DNA of 37,141 bases, from assembly GCA_011090425.1 (NCBI GenBank), contig PHGD01000035.1:1-37141 (forward strand), read 5' to 3'. A model generated the notes under the pieces. That model made no database searches, was not told where the DNA came from, and worked only from the letters and a program-made list of their open reading frames with translations. The position numbers and the translations under genes were made by a program. Positions 25,363 to 32,567 of the stretch are shown one piece after another. The DNA comes from Nitrospira sp. LK70. Lineage in GTDB: Bacteria; Nitrospirota; Nitrospiria; Nitrospirales; Nitrospiraceae. How positions within the stretch are numbered: position 1 is the first letter of the stretch; each line of letters opens with the position of its first letter.

Positions 25363-25401
25363 CAAAAAAGAAGGGGCTGCCATCATGACAATGGCAGCCC
25401 C
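25363..25401 (-). terminator. intrinsic terminator of the RRM gene
   Basis: GGGGCTGCCAT (25373-25383) and ATGGCAGCCCC (25391-25401) form an 11-base perfect stem with a 7-base loop. On the minus strand it is followed by TTCTTTTTT. It sits 21 bases beyond the RRM stop; the plus side has only a short TTTCTC, so it acts mainly leftward. Confidence 0.9.
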
Positions 25402-25421
25402 TTTCTCATCTGTCGATAGAA

Positions 25422-25754
25422 TTACCAGCGATCGCGCTTCCCGCCACCTCCGCTCCGACCACCACCACCGCCGAATCCACCACGCCCCCCGCCGCCTGTG
25501 CGCGGTTCTTGAGGACGTGCTTCATTGACCGTCAAAGTCCGGCCACCCATATCCGACCCGTTGAGAGCCGTGATTGCAGCTTGAGCTTCGGAGTCCGAGG
25601 ACATTTCCACGAAGCCGAATCCACGGGATTGGCCGGTGAACTTATCCGTGATGATCCGCGCCGAGGCCACTGCGCCATGGGCACCGAATAAGTCACTCAA
25701 TTGCTGCTCGGTCGCCGAATAGGGCAACCCACCGACATAGATCTTCGAACCCAT
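25422..25754 (-). CDS. glycine-rich RRM RNA-binding protein
   Basis: 110 residues from the ATG at 25754, which has a near-perfect AAAGGAGG ribosome site; the frame extends to 25973 without support. RNP2 is KIYVGGLPY (residues 3-11) and RNP1 is SRGFGFVEM, with the aromatic residues that stack on RNA. The RRM is followed by a tail of Gly/Arg repeats (GGGGRGGFGGGGGRSGGGGK). This matches cyanobacterial and other bacterial Rbp proteins, small RNA chaperones often induced by cold. It has its own terminator and a long structured leader, so it is a single-gene unit. Confidence 0.93.
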   Translation of the reverse strand: MGSKIYVGGLPYSATEQQLSDLFGAHGAVASARIITDKFTGQSRGFGFVEMSSDSEAQAAITALNGSDMGGRTLTVNEARPQEPRTGGGGRGGFGGGGGRSGGGGKRDRW

Positions 25755-25890
25755 CGGGGTTCCTCCTTTAAAATAATGACATTGTCTTGAACACGAGGAA
25801 CGGGGAAGGAGCGGGCCGAAGACGCGATCGATGCAGCGACTTAGGTCTGACTTCCGACAAGATTCCCGGACAAGGCAACATCGGCATTGT

Positions 25891-25929
25891 GGGTCTCTTC
25901 TGAATAGAAACTCGGCATCGCCGAGACCC
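25891..25929 (-). promoter_or_regulatory. structured leader upstream of the RRM gene
   Basis: Two overlapping stems can form: GGGTCTC (25891-25897) with GAGACCC (25923-25929), and CTCGGC (25911-25916) with GCCGAG (25920-25925). They share bases 25923-25925 so cannot both form fully. The region lies in the probable 5' leader, 140-175 bases before the start codon, and may be a temperature-sensitive or autoregulatory element. Confidence 0.4.
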
Positions 25930-25994
25930 AGGGCGACACGAGCCGGATTTACACTAGCACAGGGATTCGACAATTACAACCATACTCCCCGGCC

Positions 25995-26786
25995 TCACTC
26001 CCCGACTCGAACCAAGAGGCCTTGGTCCTTACAGTAGGCAACCGTCCGATGGAACCAAGCGACGACGCCGACGAGCAATGCCCCGTTCAGGCAAACCGCC
26101 CAGGCAAGGTCCCCAACCGGTGGTGCGCCTGCACCCAAGACAGTCCGCATGCCCTCAAAGACATGTGCCGCCGGATTCACCATGGCGATCATCTGGAGCC
26201 ACGTGGGCAACACTTCCATAGGATAGAAAACACAGGAGATCGGCTGGAAGAGAAAGACCATGCTCCAGGCGAGCACTTCAGCCTCCTGTCCGAACCTCAT
26301 GATGAGTGAGGTCGTAAACACGCCGATAATCCAGCCGGCAATGACCAAATTGAGTACGAAGGGCATCAGCCATACCCCGATGGTCAGGATGTTATACGAA
26401 TAAAACAAGAGGGCACAGCCCGCCATGACGATCGAGACGATCGTCACCTTCATCACGCTCATAGCCATCGTGGCGGTCAGGAACTCGCTCGGTTTCAGCG
26501 GGCTGGCGAACAGATTCATCAAGTTACGCGCCCAGAGCTCTTCGAGAAAGGAAATCGTGATCCCCTGTTGCGATCGGAACAGCATATCCCATAGGATCAA
26601 CGCGCCCAAGAAAAAGGTGACGAATCCTGGGACCTGGCTTTGGTATCGAGCGAGATAGAGCGTGATAAACCCCCAGATCACGAGATCCAGGAAAGGCCAG
26701 TAAAAAATTTCCATGATGCGGGGCAAACTGCGCCGGTAGAGGTATAGATGCCTGACGATCAATGCAGTGATGCGGTGCAGTTTCAT
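25995..26786 (-). CDS. ABC-2 type transporter permease
   Basis: 263 residues with six membrane helices in the ABC-2 arrangement: MEIFYWPFLDLVIWGFITLY, FVTFFLGALILWDMLF, ATMAMSVMKVTIVSIVMAG, MPFVLNLVIAGWIIGVFTTS, VLAWSMVFLFQPISCVFYPM and AWAVCLNGALLVGVVAWF. FQPISCVFYPMEVLPTWLQ is the family's characteristic re-entrant segment, and NPAAHVFEGMR follows as usual. It overlaps the gene before it by 4 bases (ATGA). With the ATPase two genes upstream it forms an exporter. The cargo is unknown; neighbours suggest something tied to cytochrome or molybdoenzyme maturation. Confidence 0.9.
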   Translation of the reverse strand: MKLHRITALIVRHLYLYRRSLPRIMEIFYWPFLDLVIWGFITLYLARYQSQVPGFVTFFLGALILWDMLFRSQQGITISFLEELWARNLMNLFASPLKPSEFLTATMAMSVMKVTIVSIVMAGCALLFYSYNILTIGVWLMPFVLNLVIAGWIIGVFTTSLIMRFGQEAEVLAWSMVFLFQPISCVFYPMEVLPTWLQMIAMVNPAAHVFEGMRTVLGAGAPPVGDLAWAVCLNGALLVGVVAWFHRTVAYCKDQGLLVRVGE

Positions 26787-27193
26787 CGACAGGTCCTATC
26801 ATCATGTTCATCGTGGCAGTTCCCGCATCCCTGATGTACACCAAGCAGGTTCTCCATGAGGTGCCGGACCCCCGCAGCCAAGTGTGTCCCCGCCCGTTGT
26901 CCGTCAGGCATTCGGCGTAACCAAAGGACCACCAATACAGTCGGCATCCCCATGAGCCCAGCTGCGAACACAGACGTCATACGTTCAAGATGACCCATCC
27001 ACCACACAAGAACGATTGCCAAGACAAGCGGCACAGATCCTCCAACCAGACTCATAAAGAGAACACGCCAGCCGCAAGTGTCTCTCCTCAGACCGACCAG
27101 GCTGATCACCGACCAGAAGAGACCCCAGGCTGCACTAAGCGCAAGCCCTCCCGTAAGGAATCCAACTACCGCGTCGATCAATAGGTCTGTCAC
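26783..27193 (-). CDS. small membrane protein with CXXCH-containing tail, within ABC operon
   Basis: 136 residues from a GTG that overlaps the ATPase stop (GTGA); its own stop overlaps the permease start (ATGA). About four helices are visible (5-33, 43-66, 72-92). After the basic stop-transfer WLRRM the C-terminal 35 residues form a soluble tail rich in metal ligands: HLMENLLGVHQGCGNCHDEH with CGNCH at 123-127, then DDRTC. CXXCH is the haem c attachment motif, but positive-inside topology would place this tail in the cytoplasm, where haem c is not attached; metal binding is the alternative. I do not recognise the family. Confidence 0.75.
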   Translation of the reverse strand: MTDLLIDAVVGFLTGGLALSAAWGLFWSVISLVGLRRDTCGWRVLFMSLVGGSVPLVLAIVLVWWMGHLERMTSVFAAGLMGMPTVLVVLWLRRMPDGQRAGTHLAAGVRHLMENLLGVHQGCGNCHDEHDDRTCR

Positions 27194-27933
27194 GATGACG
27201 ACTGCCCCTGCTCCCGTGCAAACTTCAAAAATACCTCCTCCAGATCCGCCTTCCCGAATCGGTCGACAATGTCTTGCGCCGTGCCCTCCGCCACGATGCG
27301 TCCCCGCTGAAGAAAGATGATACGATCCGACATTTCTTCCATTTCACGCATGTTATGCGACGTGTAGAGAATGCTCAACCCGGATGACCGCCGCTCTTCT
27401 TTCAGCAACGATCTGATCTTGTCGGCGATATCGGGGTCCAAACTCGCCGTCGGCTCGTCAAGAAAGAGGATGCGCGGTTCAGTCAGAAACGCTTTGGCCA
27501 AGGTGAGTCTCGTCATCTGCCCCGACGACAATTTGCGGGTCACCTTGCCGCGGAACTCCTCCATCTCCAACTTTTTGACGATGTCGTTGACGCGCCGAGC
27601 CATATCCGAAATTCCATAGAGCCGCGCAACGACCCATAAATTCTCCTCGACCGTGAGCGACTGGGGCATGGAGATGTAGGTAGAGGAAAAGTTGACCTGC
27701 TGTAGAATTTCCTCACGATGAGTCGAGAGATCCAGATCGAACATGTGAATAGAGCCGGCCGTAGGCGTCACGAGTCCCAACAACATCTGTATGGTAGTGG
27801 TCTTCCCGGCTCCGTTCGGCCCCAACAGTCCCAGGATTTCTCCCGGCCTGATCTCAAAGGACACCCCATTGACCGCCGTAAAGTCGCCGAAGCGCTTGGT
27901 CAGATCCGAGGCTTTCAATACTGAGCTAGACAT
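27190..27933 (-). CDS. ABC transporter ATPase of an ABC-2 exporter
   Basis: About 247 residues, starting at ATG 27933 (a GTG codon sits just before it). Walker A is GPNGAGKTT, the Q-loop region is VNFSSTYISMPQSLTVEENL, the signature is LSSGQMTRLTLAKAFL, Walker B is ILFLDEPTASLD and the switch is YTSHNMREMEEM. The class is the ABC-2/drug-type group (CcmA, DrrA, NosF). The usual Q of the Q-loop is not obvious at its expected place, where NFSST is found. The gene overlaps the small membrane protein by 4 bases and follows the cytochrome gene by 15, so the four genes probably share a transcript. Confidence 0.9.
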   Translation of the reverse strand: MSSSVLKASDLTKRFGDFTAVNGVSFEIRPGEILGLLGPNGAGKTTTIQMLLGLVTPTAGSIHMFDLDLSTHREEILQQVNFSSTYISMPQSLTVEENLWVVARLYGISDMARRVNDIVKKLEMEEFRGKVTRKLSSGQMTRLTLAKAFLTEPRILFLDEPTASLDPDIADKIRSLLKEERRSSGLSILYTSHNMREMEEMSDRIIFLQRGRIVAEGTAQDIVDRFGKADLEEVFLKFAREQGQSSS

Positions 27934-27948
27934 CACGTTGACGAACGA

Positions 27949-28659
27949 TTAGTTGAAGAGCAAAGCGCCGCTGATCTTCTCCGGGATATGGCAGGTCTCG
28001 CATTTGCGGTCCAACGTTTTCCCGCCATACTGCGTCTTCCCATCATGGCAGCGAAAACAGTCGCTGAGCGCCCTCGTGCGGAGGTAGGAGCCCTCCGGAT
28101 GAGGCGGATACCAAGGTTTGCTGTCGGCCGATACATGTCCGCGTGGAATGACGATGGGATAACCCTTGATGGGTTCATCGTGCACGACACCGGAATGACA
28201 GGTCGTACATCCTTCATCCTGTCCACGGGCTCTGAACGCCTCCATGTGTCGGCCATGACTCATGACCAACCCCACCTCTTTCACCGGCGACGGAAGATCG
28301 CGCGGCGCCGTTTCTGACACGCGAAGTATGTGACGATGGCAACCGAGGCAGACTCCGGAATCCACTCTTGCTTTGAGATTGTGTGCATCGGTCGGCGTCC
28401 CGAAGAGGTAGATAGCCGCATCTCCGACCCCTGCCAAGACCTTGTCGGATAACCAGCCTTGAACCCCTGGCCTTACGTGACAGGCAACACAGGTGACTTC
28501 CCTATGGGAAGACTTGGCCCAGCTCCCATAAGCCGGTGCGATCGTATGGCATCCGGCACAAAAGGTCGGCTGGTCTGTAAATGGAATCGCAATTCCCCCC
28601 AGCGCCAAGGCTCCGGCACCAAGGCTCAGCACAAGCGTAGCCTTAGACTTCCAGCTCAT
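27949..28659 (-). CDS. six-haem NapC/NrfH-like cytochrome c
   Basis: 236 residues with an uncleaved N-terminal anchor (KATLVLSLGAGALALGGIAI) and six CXXCH motifs starting at residues 34, 57, 104, 151, 201 and 220. The first two (TFCAGCHTIAPAYGSWAKSS and VTCVACHVRPGVQGWLSDKV) match the NapC/NrfH opening, where quinol is oxidised and electrons pass to periplasmic partners. Typical NapC/NrfH carry four haems, so this is an extended form. It overlaps mobB by 17 bases on one side and is close to the ABC operon on the other. A role in electron flow to or from a molybdoenzyme is likely but inferred. Confidence 0.9.
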   Translation of the reverse strand: MSWKSKATLVLSLGAGALALGGIAIPFTDQPTFCAGCHTIAPAYGSWAKSSHREVTCVACHVRPGVQGWLSDKVLAGVGDAAIYLFGTPTDAHNLKARVDSGVCLGCHRHILRVSETAPRDLPSPVKEVGLVMSHGRHMEAFRARGQDEGCTTCHSGVVHDEPIKGYPIVIPRGHVSADSKPWYPPHPEGSYLRTRALSDCFRCHDGKTQYGGKTLDRKCETCHIPEKISGALLFN

Positions 28660-29161
28660 GCTCCCGGCGTCTACGAGGGAACTGCTTGATCAAGAGGTCG
28701 GCAACCCCGGCCACATCGTCCAGATGCAGCACAGGCACAGGAAGATCGAGCGGCTTGTCGGAGACGACCGCGAGAAGGCCGTCGGAAGAGTGCGCAATTT
28801 CACCGAGCTGATCCCGAACGATGATGATCTTCGGATACCCTTCGCTTTTCCACCCTTCGGCGATAATGAGATCGTAGGAGGCGTCCAGGAAACGATCGCG
28901 CACTTCCTCCACCTTCAGCTGTTCGGAGACATCGGCAAACAAGGCGAGGCTACCCTTCGATACCACCACAACCGTACCGGCACCGGCACGTTTATGGCGC
29001 CAACTATCCTTCCCTTCCGTATCAAGATCAAACCCGTGGCCGGCATGTTTAACCGTCGCCACACGGTATCCGGCCTTAACCAACTCGGGGATGATGCGTT
29101 CGATCAGGGTTGTTTTACCGCTGTTCGACCGGCCGATAAAAGAGACGATCGGAATAGACAT
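28643..29161 (-). CDS. mobB: molybdopterin-guanine dinucleotide biosynthesis adaptor MobB
   Basis: 172 residues from the ATG at 29161 (an in-frame GTG lies at 29173). The start IPIVSFIGRSNSGKTTLIER is the MobB P-loop. VATVKHAGHGFDLDTEGKDS with WRHKRAGAGTVVVVS and LIIAEGWKSEGYPKIIIVR are the other family blocks. MobB is a GTP-binding helper of MobA in attaching GMP to the molybdenum cofactor. The C-terminus is very basic (FPRRRREHELEV) because it runs into the cytochrome gene. It lies between moeA and the cytochrome gene in a same-strand block. Confidence 0.93.
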   Translation of the reverse strand: MSIPIVSFIGRSNSGKTTLIERIIPELVKAGYRVATVKHAGHGFDLDTEGKDSWRHKRAGAGTVVVVSKGSLALFADVSEQLKVEEVRDRFLDASYDLIIAEGWKSEGYPKIIIVRDQLGEIAHSSDGLLAVVSDKPLDLPVPVLHLDDVAGVADLLIKQFPRRRREHELEV

Positions 29162-29255
29162 GAGGATATTCACTCATCGGTCAATCGTCATTGGTCCTGG
29201 GAAGCAAGAGTGAGCTACCGCGGTGACCGATGACCAGTGACCAATGACTCCTTCT

Positions 29256-30554
29256 CTAGCAACAGGACAACTGATGCCCGCCGACACTCCCGTGCTCAGT
29301 CGAGGTGAGCCACGCTTCGCCGCTCAGTAGCTGAACCGCTACCTTGTCGCCGGGATTCAGACACTCGACTGCCACTGGCACATCGATAAAACAATTTGCC
29401 TTGACCATGGATGTGAGAATACCAGAGCCCTGGTCGCCGGTCGTTCGGACCTTGAACACACCTTCTTCCTGCGTGAGAATGCCGCGCAGGAAATGCCGCC
29501 GATCGGTCCGCTTGGAAAATCGTTCCTGGAATGTGGCCTGAACCACCGGACGTCCATAGCTCCGACACCCACTCATTTTTAGTATCGCAGGTCGCACCAA
29601 TTGCTCGAAGGTCACCATCGACGAGACCGGATTCCCTGGAAGGCCAAAGGCAAGCTTCCCCTGAATTTTGCCGAACGCCAACGGCTGGCCTGGTCGGATG
29701 GCGAGTTTCCAAAAATTCATCTCGGCGCCGAGCTCACTGAACACCGCTTTGGTGAAATCATAATCACCCATCGATACCCCACCGGACAAGACCAACATGT
29801 CGGCATTCAACCCATGTGAGATCTTCTCCTTGAGCGCCATCGGCGTATCACGCGCAATGCCGAGTAATAACGGAATGCCTCCCGCTTCCTGCACAGCCGC
29901 GGCAATTCCGTAACTGTTGGAATTGATGATCTTCTCCTCGCTGAACCGCTCGTCCAAGTCAGCCAATTCGTCACCGGTCGAAAGGATCGCCACTCGCGGC
30001 CGCTGGTAGGCGAACAGGAACGACTTCGCGAGTATTGCCAACATCCCTGCCTCGCTGGGACGGATTCTGGTCCCTTTCGCGATGATGCGGTCCCCTTTTT
30101 TGACGTCCTCCCCCTGTGGTCTAATGTTGGCTCCTTTGGGTTCAGCCTTAAACACGCGCACCGAATCGGCTGTATGTTCCGTATCCTCGACCTTCAAGAC
30201 TGTATCAGCCGCTTGGGGGATCGGGGCCCCCGTCATGATCCGGATGGCCTGACCAGCACCAACTGCTTTCGACGGCATCATCCCTGCTGGGACATCTTCA
30301 ATGACCGAGAGAGTGACTGGTTTCTGAATGGCTTGCTCCTGCTTGATATCCTCCCATCGGACGGCAAACCCATCCATGGCTGAATTATCCCACGGGGGAT
30401 TATCTCGCTCCGCGACGATGTCCTCACCCAGGACACGGCCCAAGGCGTCCAGAATCGAGATTTTTTCGAGACCCAATACCGGCGCAGCATCGAGTACCAC
30501 CTGTTGCGCCTCGTGGAGTTGGGTCAATCCGGCCATGGCATCCGCAGCTTTCAC
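29256..30554 (-). CDS. moeA: molybdopterin molybdenumtransferase MoeA
   Basis: 432 residues starting at a GTG that overlaps the mrp stop (GTGA). Family blocks are complete: LGRVLGEDIVAERDNPPWDN and SAMDGFAV (the classic P-x-x-D-x-S-x-x-D-G-Y/F-A), GQAIRIMTGAPIPQAADTVL, EDVKKGDRIIAKGTRIRPSE, VAILSTGDEL, LVLSGGVSMGDYDF and FGLPGNPVSSMVTFEQLVRP. MoeA inserts molybdenum into adenylylated molybdopterin. The C-terminal domain IV is present and ends in a short Cys-Cys tail (HQLSCC). It is part of the mrp-moeA-mobB group, consistent with support of a molybdoenzyme. Confidence 0.95.
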   Translation of the reverse strand: MKAADAMAGLTQLHEAQQVVLDAAPVLGLEKISILDALGRVLGEDIVAERDNPPWDNSAMDGFAVRWEDIKQEQAIQKPVTLSVIEDVPAGMMPSKAVGAGQAIRIMTGAPIPQAADTVLKVEDTEHTADSVRVFKAEPKGANIRPQGEDVKKGDRIIAKGTRIRPSEAGMLAILAKSFLFAYQRPRVAILSTGDELADLDERFSEEKIINSNSYGIAAAVQEAGGIPLLLGIARDTPMALKEKISHGLNADMLVLSGGVSMGDYDFTKAVFSELGAEMNFWKLAIRPGQPLAFGKIQGKLAFGLPGNPVSSMVTFEQLVRPAILKMSGCRSYGRPVVQATFQERFSKRTDRRHFLRGILTQEEGVFKVRTTGDQGSGILTSMVKANCFIDVPVAVECLNPGDKVAVQLLSGEAWLTSTEHGSVGGHQLSCC

Positions 30555-31516
30555 TGGCTGCCCCCCTTCAGCAATTCTGTGGCCGTCCGTCCCATTTTCA
30601 CCAACGATGCGCCTTTTTTACAGAAGGCTTCAACCTGATTGGCGATACGGTGATAGGCTTCGGCCGTCGGCGTATCTGAGTTGAACAGCGCATAAGGTTC
30701 ACCCGCGTCGGACTGTGTGACCACGTCCGGATCGAGCGGAATTCGCCCCAAAAACGGGACTCCCATATCGAGCGCCGACGCTTCACCACCGCCCTTCCGG
30801 AATACATCAATATGGGTATGGCAGTTCGGGCATTCGAGCCCGCTCATATTTTCCACGATGCCGACGATCGGCACCTCGCTGTCCTTGCAAAACGTGACCG
30901 ATTTTCTGGAATCAAGGAGTGCCACTTCTTGTGGTGTCGTAATAATCACGGCACCGCTCACCGTGCCGAGCAGATCGATCGTTGTGACCGACTCGTTCCC
31001 CGTTCCCGGCGGGAGATCGATCAGGAGAAAATTCAAATCCTGCCAATCGACACCTCCGAGCAGCTGATTGATAAATTCGTACTTATAGGCATCGCGCCAG
31101 ATAATCGGATCGTCTGAGTTCTGCAGCAGAAACGACATCGAGGCGATCTTCAAATTGTACGCTTGGAAGGGGATAATCCCTCCGGAGGTGCTGATCTTCA
31201 GCTTCTGTCCTTCCGCGCCGACCATTTTCGGAATGTTGGGGCCGTGAATATCCATATCGCAGATGCCGACATGCCATCCCTTGAGGGCAAGGCTCACCGC
31301 GATGTTCGTCGTGCACGTGGTTTTTCCCACACCACCTTTATTGCTCATGATGAGGACTTTGTGCTCGATGCGCTCCATCCGTTTGGCGACCAGCCATCTG
31401 CTATGGCCTTCCTTATCCTTTTGGCACCGTTCGTTCTCGTCGCAGATGGCGCAGGCCCACAGATAGGTGCAGGCATCACTACTTCCATGGTTGATAACGT
31501 TGAGTTCACGTGCCAT
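30551..31516 (-). CDS. mrp: Mrp/ApbC/NBP35-type Fe-S cluster carrier ATPase
   Basis: 321 residues. An N-terminal cysteine-rich extension (CTYLWACAICDENERCQKDK) precedes the P-loop VLIMSNKGGVGKTTCTTNIA, the deviant Walker A of the MinD/Mrp family. DMDIHGPNIPKMVG, LLIDLPPGTGNESVTTIDLL and the bridging CXXC (LECPNCHTHI) complete the Mrp signature. These proteins carry 4Fe-4S clusters to target enzymes. The Cys-rich N-terminus recalls NBP35 and may hold a second cluster. It is translationally coupled to moeA (4-base overlap), which suggests dedicated cluster delivery to a molybdenum and iron-sulphur enzyme; that is inference. Confidence 0.93.
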   Translation of the reverse strand: MARELNVINHGSSDACTYLWACAICDENERCQKDKEGHSRWLVAKRMERIEHKVLIMSNKGGVGKTTCTTNIAVSLALKGWHVGICDMDIHGPNIPKMVGAEGQKLKISTSGGIIPFQAYNLKIASMSFLLQNSDDPIIWRDAYKYEFINQLLGGVDWQDLNFLLIDLPPGTGNESVTTIDLLGTVSGAVIITTPQEVALLDSRKSVTFCKDSEVPIVGIVENMSGLECPNCHTHIDVFRKGGGEASALDMGVPFLGRIPLDPDVVTQSDAGEPYALFNSDTPTAEAYHRIANQVEAFCKKGASLVKMGRTATELLKGGSQ

Positions 31517-31559
31517 AAGATTTCTTTTCTGCGACCATTACCGTCGATCGCCCTCGTCG

Positions 31560-32501
31560 TTAGTCGTGTCGTCCTCCGGGAACGCTGACATAGTCGTCGC
31601 CGGAAGATTTCGGCATGGACATGCCTGAGGCAGTCCCTCCGAGCCCTGCTCCAGCCATGGCGACCGTCGGAAGACCGGCCTGATGACTTTCAGCAGATGT
31701 GTTTTTGCCAAAACACTTTGCACCGAAGATGCCGACCCAGTACAGGAGAAACATGGGGCCGGCCATAAGCGTCTGATTGAACGGGTCCGGCGTCGGAGTC
31801 AGAATCGCGGCCATGACAAATGATCCCAACAACGCCCACTTCCAATACTGAATCAAAAACGGGGCATCGACCCAGCCCAACTTTGCCATGAGCGTGATGG
31901 CCAACGGTACTTCAAAGATCATCCCGAAGACCATCAAGAACCACAGGGCAAACCCGACATATTGGGCGATCGAGATTTGCGGCACGAATCCGGCGTTCAC
32001 CCCGTACGAAATCAAAAAATTCAAAGCGAATGGAAGCACGAAGAAAAATGAAAATCCGGCCCCCGCGTAGAACGCCAACGCGCTCAGACAGACGAACGGC
32101 CCGACAAACCGTCGCTCCTGCACATGAAGCCCCGGAACGACGAATCTCCAGATCTCAAACAAAAGATAGGGCATGGCGAGCACGATAGCAAACAGGCCCG
32201 CTACCTTGACGTTCTGCCAGAGGGCCTCCGCCGGCGCGAGGAAGACAAAGGGCACCGTCGGCAAATCGGTCGGTTCCCAAGTTAATTTGCTCGGCACGAA
32301 CATATTCTGGAGCGGAACCCGCAGCCACTTGACCAACGTATCGGCATAGAAAAACGTCCCCATGAACAGGACCGCCAGAGCGATCACTGCACGTGTGAGC
32401 CGGACTTGGAACTCCACGAGGTGCTCCATGACCGGCATCTTCTTGTCTTCCAGCGGCTTGAAGACCGAATCTTGCAGCCACCGGTTCAGCTTATTCAGCA
32501 C
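31560..32501 (-). CDS. tatC: twin-arginine translocase subunit TatC
   Basis: 313 residues from a GTG with GAGG just upstream. Six helices follow the standard TatC start (MPVMEHLVEFQVRLTRAVIA): the block PYLLFEIWRFVVPGLHVQER with RRF, LPFALNFLISYGV, FGMIFEVPLAITLMAKLGW and AAILTPTPDPFNQTLMAGPM are diagnostic. TatC binds the twin-arginine signals of folded, often cofactor-loaded, exported proteins. The C-terminal tail is about 40 residues longer than E. coli TatC and is Gly/Ser/Met-rich. No tatA or tatB is next to it. It sits between degQ and mrp in the maturation block. Confidence 0.95.
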   Translation of the reverse strand: MLNKLNRWLQDSVFKPLEDKKMPVMEHLVEFQVRLTRAVIALAVLFMGTFFYADTLVKWLRVPLQNMFVPSKLTWEPTDLPTVPFVFLAPAEALWQNVKVAGLFAIVLAMPYLLFEIWRFVVPGLHVQERRFVGPFVCLSALAFYAGAGFSFFFVLPFALNFLISYGVNAGFVPQISIAQYVGFALWFLMVFGMIFEVPLAITLMAKLGWVDAPFLIQYWKWALLGSFVMAAILTPTPDPFNQTLMAGPMFLLYWVGIFGAKCFGKNTSAESHQAGLPTVAMAGAGLGGTASGMSMPKSSGDDYVSVPGGRHD

Positions 32502-32516
32502 ACAGCCTCGTACGTT

Positions 32517-32541
32517 TCGGAATCCGTCGATCGGGATTCCG
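32517..32541. other. hairpin between degQ and tatC
   Basis: CGGAATCC (32518-32525) and GGATTCCG (32534-32541) form an 8-base stem with an 8-base loop in the 66-base gap between the two minus-strand genes. There is no U-run, so it is more likely an mRNA processing or stability element than a terminator. Confidence 0.45.
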
Positions 32542-32567
32542 GCAATCAGCAGATGCCCCTGCGCCTC

